The notes beneath the pieces are model-generated. The model ran no database searches. It was not told the DNA's origin and worked only from the letters and a program-made list of their open reading frames with translations. The position numbers and the translations under genes were made by a program. A stretch of 64,000 nucleotides of DNA from Nematopogon swammerdamellus (lineage: Eukaryota > Arthropoda > Insecta > Lepidoptera > Adelidae): assembly GCA_946902875.1 (NCBI GenBank), contig OX336350.1, positions 19,086,048 to 19,150,047 of the forward strand, in the 5' to 3' direction. This document shows positions 62,216 to 64,000 of this stretch, in pieces (the first letter of the stretch is position 1; every line of letters begins with the position of its first letter).

Positions 62216-64000
62216 TTACTTACTTTCTTCGAAAAGGTTTATCCTCTTCTTGAACGCAGCTCGGCCTTCGGCCTCGCCTATAGTTACTTACTGTCTTTGA
62301 AAATTTTTATCCTCTTCCTGAACGCAGGTTGGCCTACGGCCTCGCCCTTAATTACTTACTTTCTTAGAGATGGTTTATCGTCTTCCTGAACGCAGCTCAG
62401 CTTTCGGCCTCGCCCTTAATTACTTACTTTCTTCGAGAAGGTTTATTGGCTTCCCGAACGCAGCCCGGCCTTCGGCCTCACCCTTTGTTACTTACTTTCT
62501 TTGAAAATGTTTATCCTCTTCCTGAACGCAGCTCGGCCTTCGGCCTCGCCCTTAATTACTTACTTTCTTAGAGATGGTTTATTGTTTTCCTGAACGCAGC
62601 TCGGCCTTCGGCCTCGCCCTTAATTACATACTTTCTTAGAGATGGTTTGTCGTCTTCCTGAATACAGCTTGGCCTTCGGCCTCGCCCTTAATTACTTACT
62701 TTCTTAGAGAGTGTTTATCGTCTTCCTGAACGCAGCTCGGCCTTCGGCCTCGCCCTCAGTTACTTACTATTTTCGAGAAGGTTTATGGTCTTCCCGAACG
62801 CAGCTCAGCCTTCGGCCTCGCCCTTTGTTACTTACTTTCTTCGAAAAGGTTTATCCTCTTCCTGACGTAGCTCGGCCTTCGGCCTCGCCCTTAATTACAT
62901 ACTTTCTTAGAGATGATTTGTCGTCTTCCTGAACGCATCTCGGCCTTCGGCCTCGCCCTCAGTTACTTACTTTCTTCGAGAAGGTTTATGGTCTTCCCGA
63001 ACGCAGCTCGGCCTTCGGCCTCGCCCTTTGTTACTTACTATCTTTGAAAATGTTTATCCTCTTCCTGAACGCAGCTCGGCCTTCGGCCTCGCCCTTAATT
63101 ACTTACTTTCTTAGAGATGGTTTATTGTTTTCCTGAACACAGCTCGGCCTTCGGCCTCGCCCTTAATTACATACTTTCTTAGAGTTCGTTTGTCGTCTTC
63201 GTGAACGCAGCTCGGCCTTCGGCCTCGCCCTCACTTACTTACTTTCTTCGAGAAGGGTTGTCGTCTTCCTGAACGCAGCTCGGCCTTCGGCCTCGCCCTC
63301 AGTTACTTACTATTTTCGAAAAGGTTTATGGTCTTCCCGAACGCAGCTCGGCCTTCGGCCTCGCTCTTTGTTACTTACTTTCTTCGAAAAGGTTTATCCT
63401 TTTCCTGAACGCAGCTCGGCCTTCGGCCTCGCCCTTAATTACATACTTTCTTAGAGATGGTTGTCGTCTTCCTGAACGCAGCTCGGCCTTCGGCCTCGCC
63501 CTCAGTTACTTACTTTCTTCGAGAAGGTTTATGGCCTTCCTGAACGCAGCTCGGCCTTCGGCCTCGCCCTTAATTACATACTTTCTTAGAGATGGTTGTC
63601 GTCTTCCTGAACGCAGCTCGGCTTTCGGCCTCGCCCTCAGTTACTTACTATCTTCGAGAAGGTTTATGGTCTTCTTGAACGCAGCTCGGCCTTCGGCCTC
63701 GCCCTTAATTACATACTTTCTTAGAGATGGTTTGTCGTCTTCCTGAACGCAGCTCGGCCTTCGGCCTCGCCCTCGGTTACTTACTTTCTTCAAGAAGGTT
63801 TATGGTCCTCCTGAACGCAGCTCGGCCTTCGGCCTCGCCCTCAGTTACTTACTTTCTTTTAGACGGTTTATGGTCTTCCCGACCGCAGCTCGGCCTTCGG
63901 CCTCGCCCTTTGTTACTTACTTTCTTCGAAAAGGTTTATTCCTGAACGCAGCTCGGCCTTCGGCCTCGCCCTCAGTTACTTACTTTCTTCGAGACGGTTT
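62216..64000 (+). repeat. 68-bp satellite array, continues past the window
   Basis: About 26 units built from cttcctgaacgcagctcgg, ccttcggcctcgccctta, attacttactttcttagag and atggtttatcgt. The unit length is 65-70 bp and most units are close to each other. Each holds a ggcc-ttc-ggcc hairpin. ORFs reading AARPSASPLITYFLRD are a by-product of the period, not proteins. Confidence 0.95.

Noticed and set aside
62711..63945. ORFs reading AARPSASPLITYFLRD repeats, resembling a repeat protein
   Set aside because: They follow the satellite period, change frame where the unit length changes, and lack any gene context.

Overview
This window reads as a gene-poor, transposon-dense stretch of a lepidopteran (moth or butterfly) nuclear genome. 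The evidence is the content. There are dozens of copies of dispersed repeats typical of Lepidoptera, tRNA-derived SINEs, fragments of RTE, CR1/Jockey-type and Penelope-like retroelements, Helitron helicase remains, small TIR elements with TA, TTAA or 8-bp target duplications, and spliced-exon candidates with eukaryotic donor sites. The species cannot be named from the sequence. There is no bacterial gene organisation, CRISPR array or rRNA operon.

Family labels used below are mine. A is the 'GGTTCCGTA' repeat. It runs from ccggccaagtgcgagt to tacggaaccctaaaa with a GACA-rich stretch near the right end. B is a poly(A)-tailed SINE ending tcagtttccat(A)n. Its long form has tRNA-like A and B boxes on either side of a 5S-rRNA-like segment. 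C is a tRNA-headed SINE ending accggattacat(A)n. D is a repeat that shares B's 5' head. E starts caagctgtgcccgcgg. F starts ctagcttttgcccgcgg. H is a repeat with an internal inverted repeat and TG-rich part. J1 and J2 are 3' ends of two related LINE families. K is a LINE 3' tail with (ATCT)n. L is a short repeat, and M is the 'gaagtcggtt' repeat.

Layout. 0-5 kb: A, F, B and H copies and a mariner-like MITE. 6-6.9 kb: a broken Penelope-like element with GIY-YIG and RT remains. 8-11.5 kb: a B/F/J cluster. 12.6-13.0 kb: the best host gene candidate, a first coding exon of a dmsr/myosuppressin-receptor-like GPCR with a donor site. 14.5-16.6 kb: nested E/F and a decayed DDE transposase. 17.2-18.4 kb and 48.1-48.9 kb: two copies of a poly(A)-less, 5'-truncated retroelement, each with exact long target duplications. 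19-20.7 kb: RTE and C pieces. 24.7-27.0 kb: a 2.3-kb element bounded by TTAA with 18-bp TIRs. 29.6 kb: a probable first exon of a THAP-domain protein. 30.2-30.5 kb: an exact 98-bp inverted repeat plus an extra copy. 33.5-34 kb: degenerate satellite. 34.3-35.0 kb: a TIR element. 38-43.3 kb: LINE J1/J2 pieces and two more MITEs. 44.4-46.9 kb: a roughly 1-kb composite of repeats duplicated in tandem, one unit carrying a 50-bp palindromic insertion. 47.6-50.0 kb: a fold-back repeat block and a hAT-like element. 52.1-53.9 kb: the only long intact ORF, a non-LTR reverse transcriptase. 54.6-54.8 kb: a perfect 90-bp inverted repeat. 60.2-62.2 kb: a G-rich 137-bp tandem array abutting a Helitron helicase C-terminus. 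62.2-64.0 kb: a 68-bp satellite running off the window.

No operon-like cooperation exists. What can be read is a history of insertions into insertions. The two exon candidates are the only host genes I can support, and both would continue outside the visible exon.
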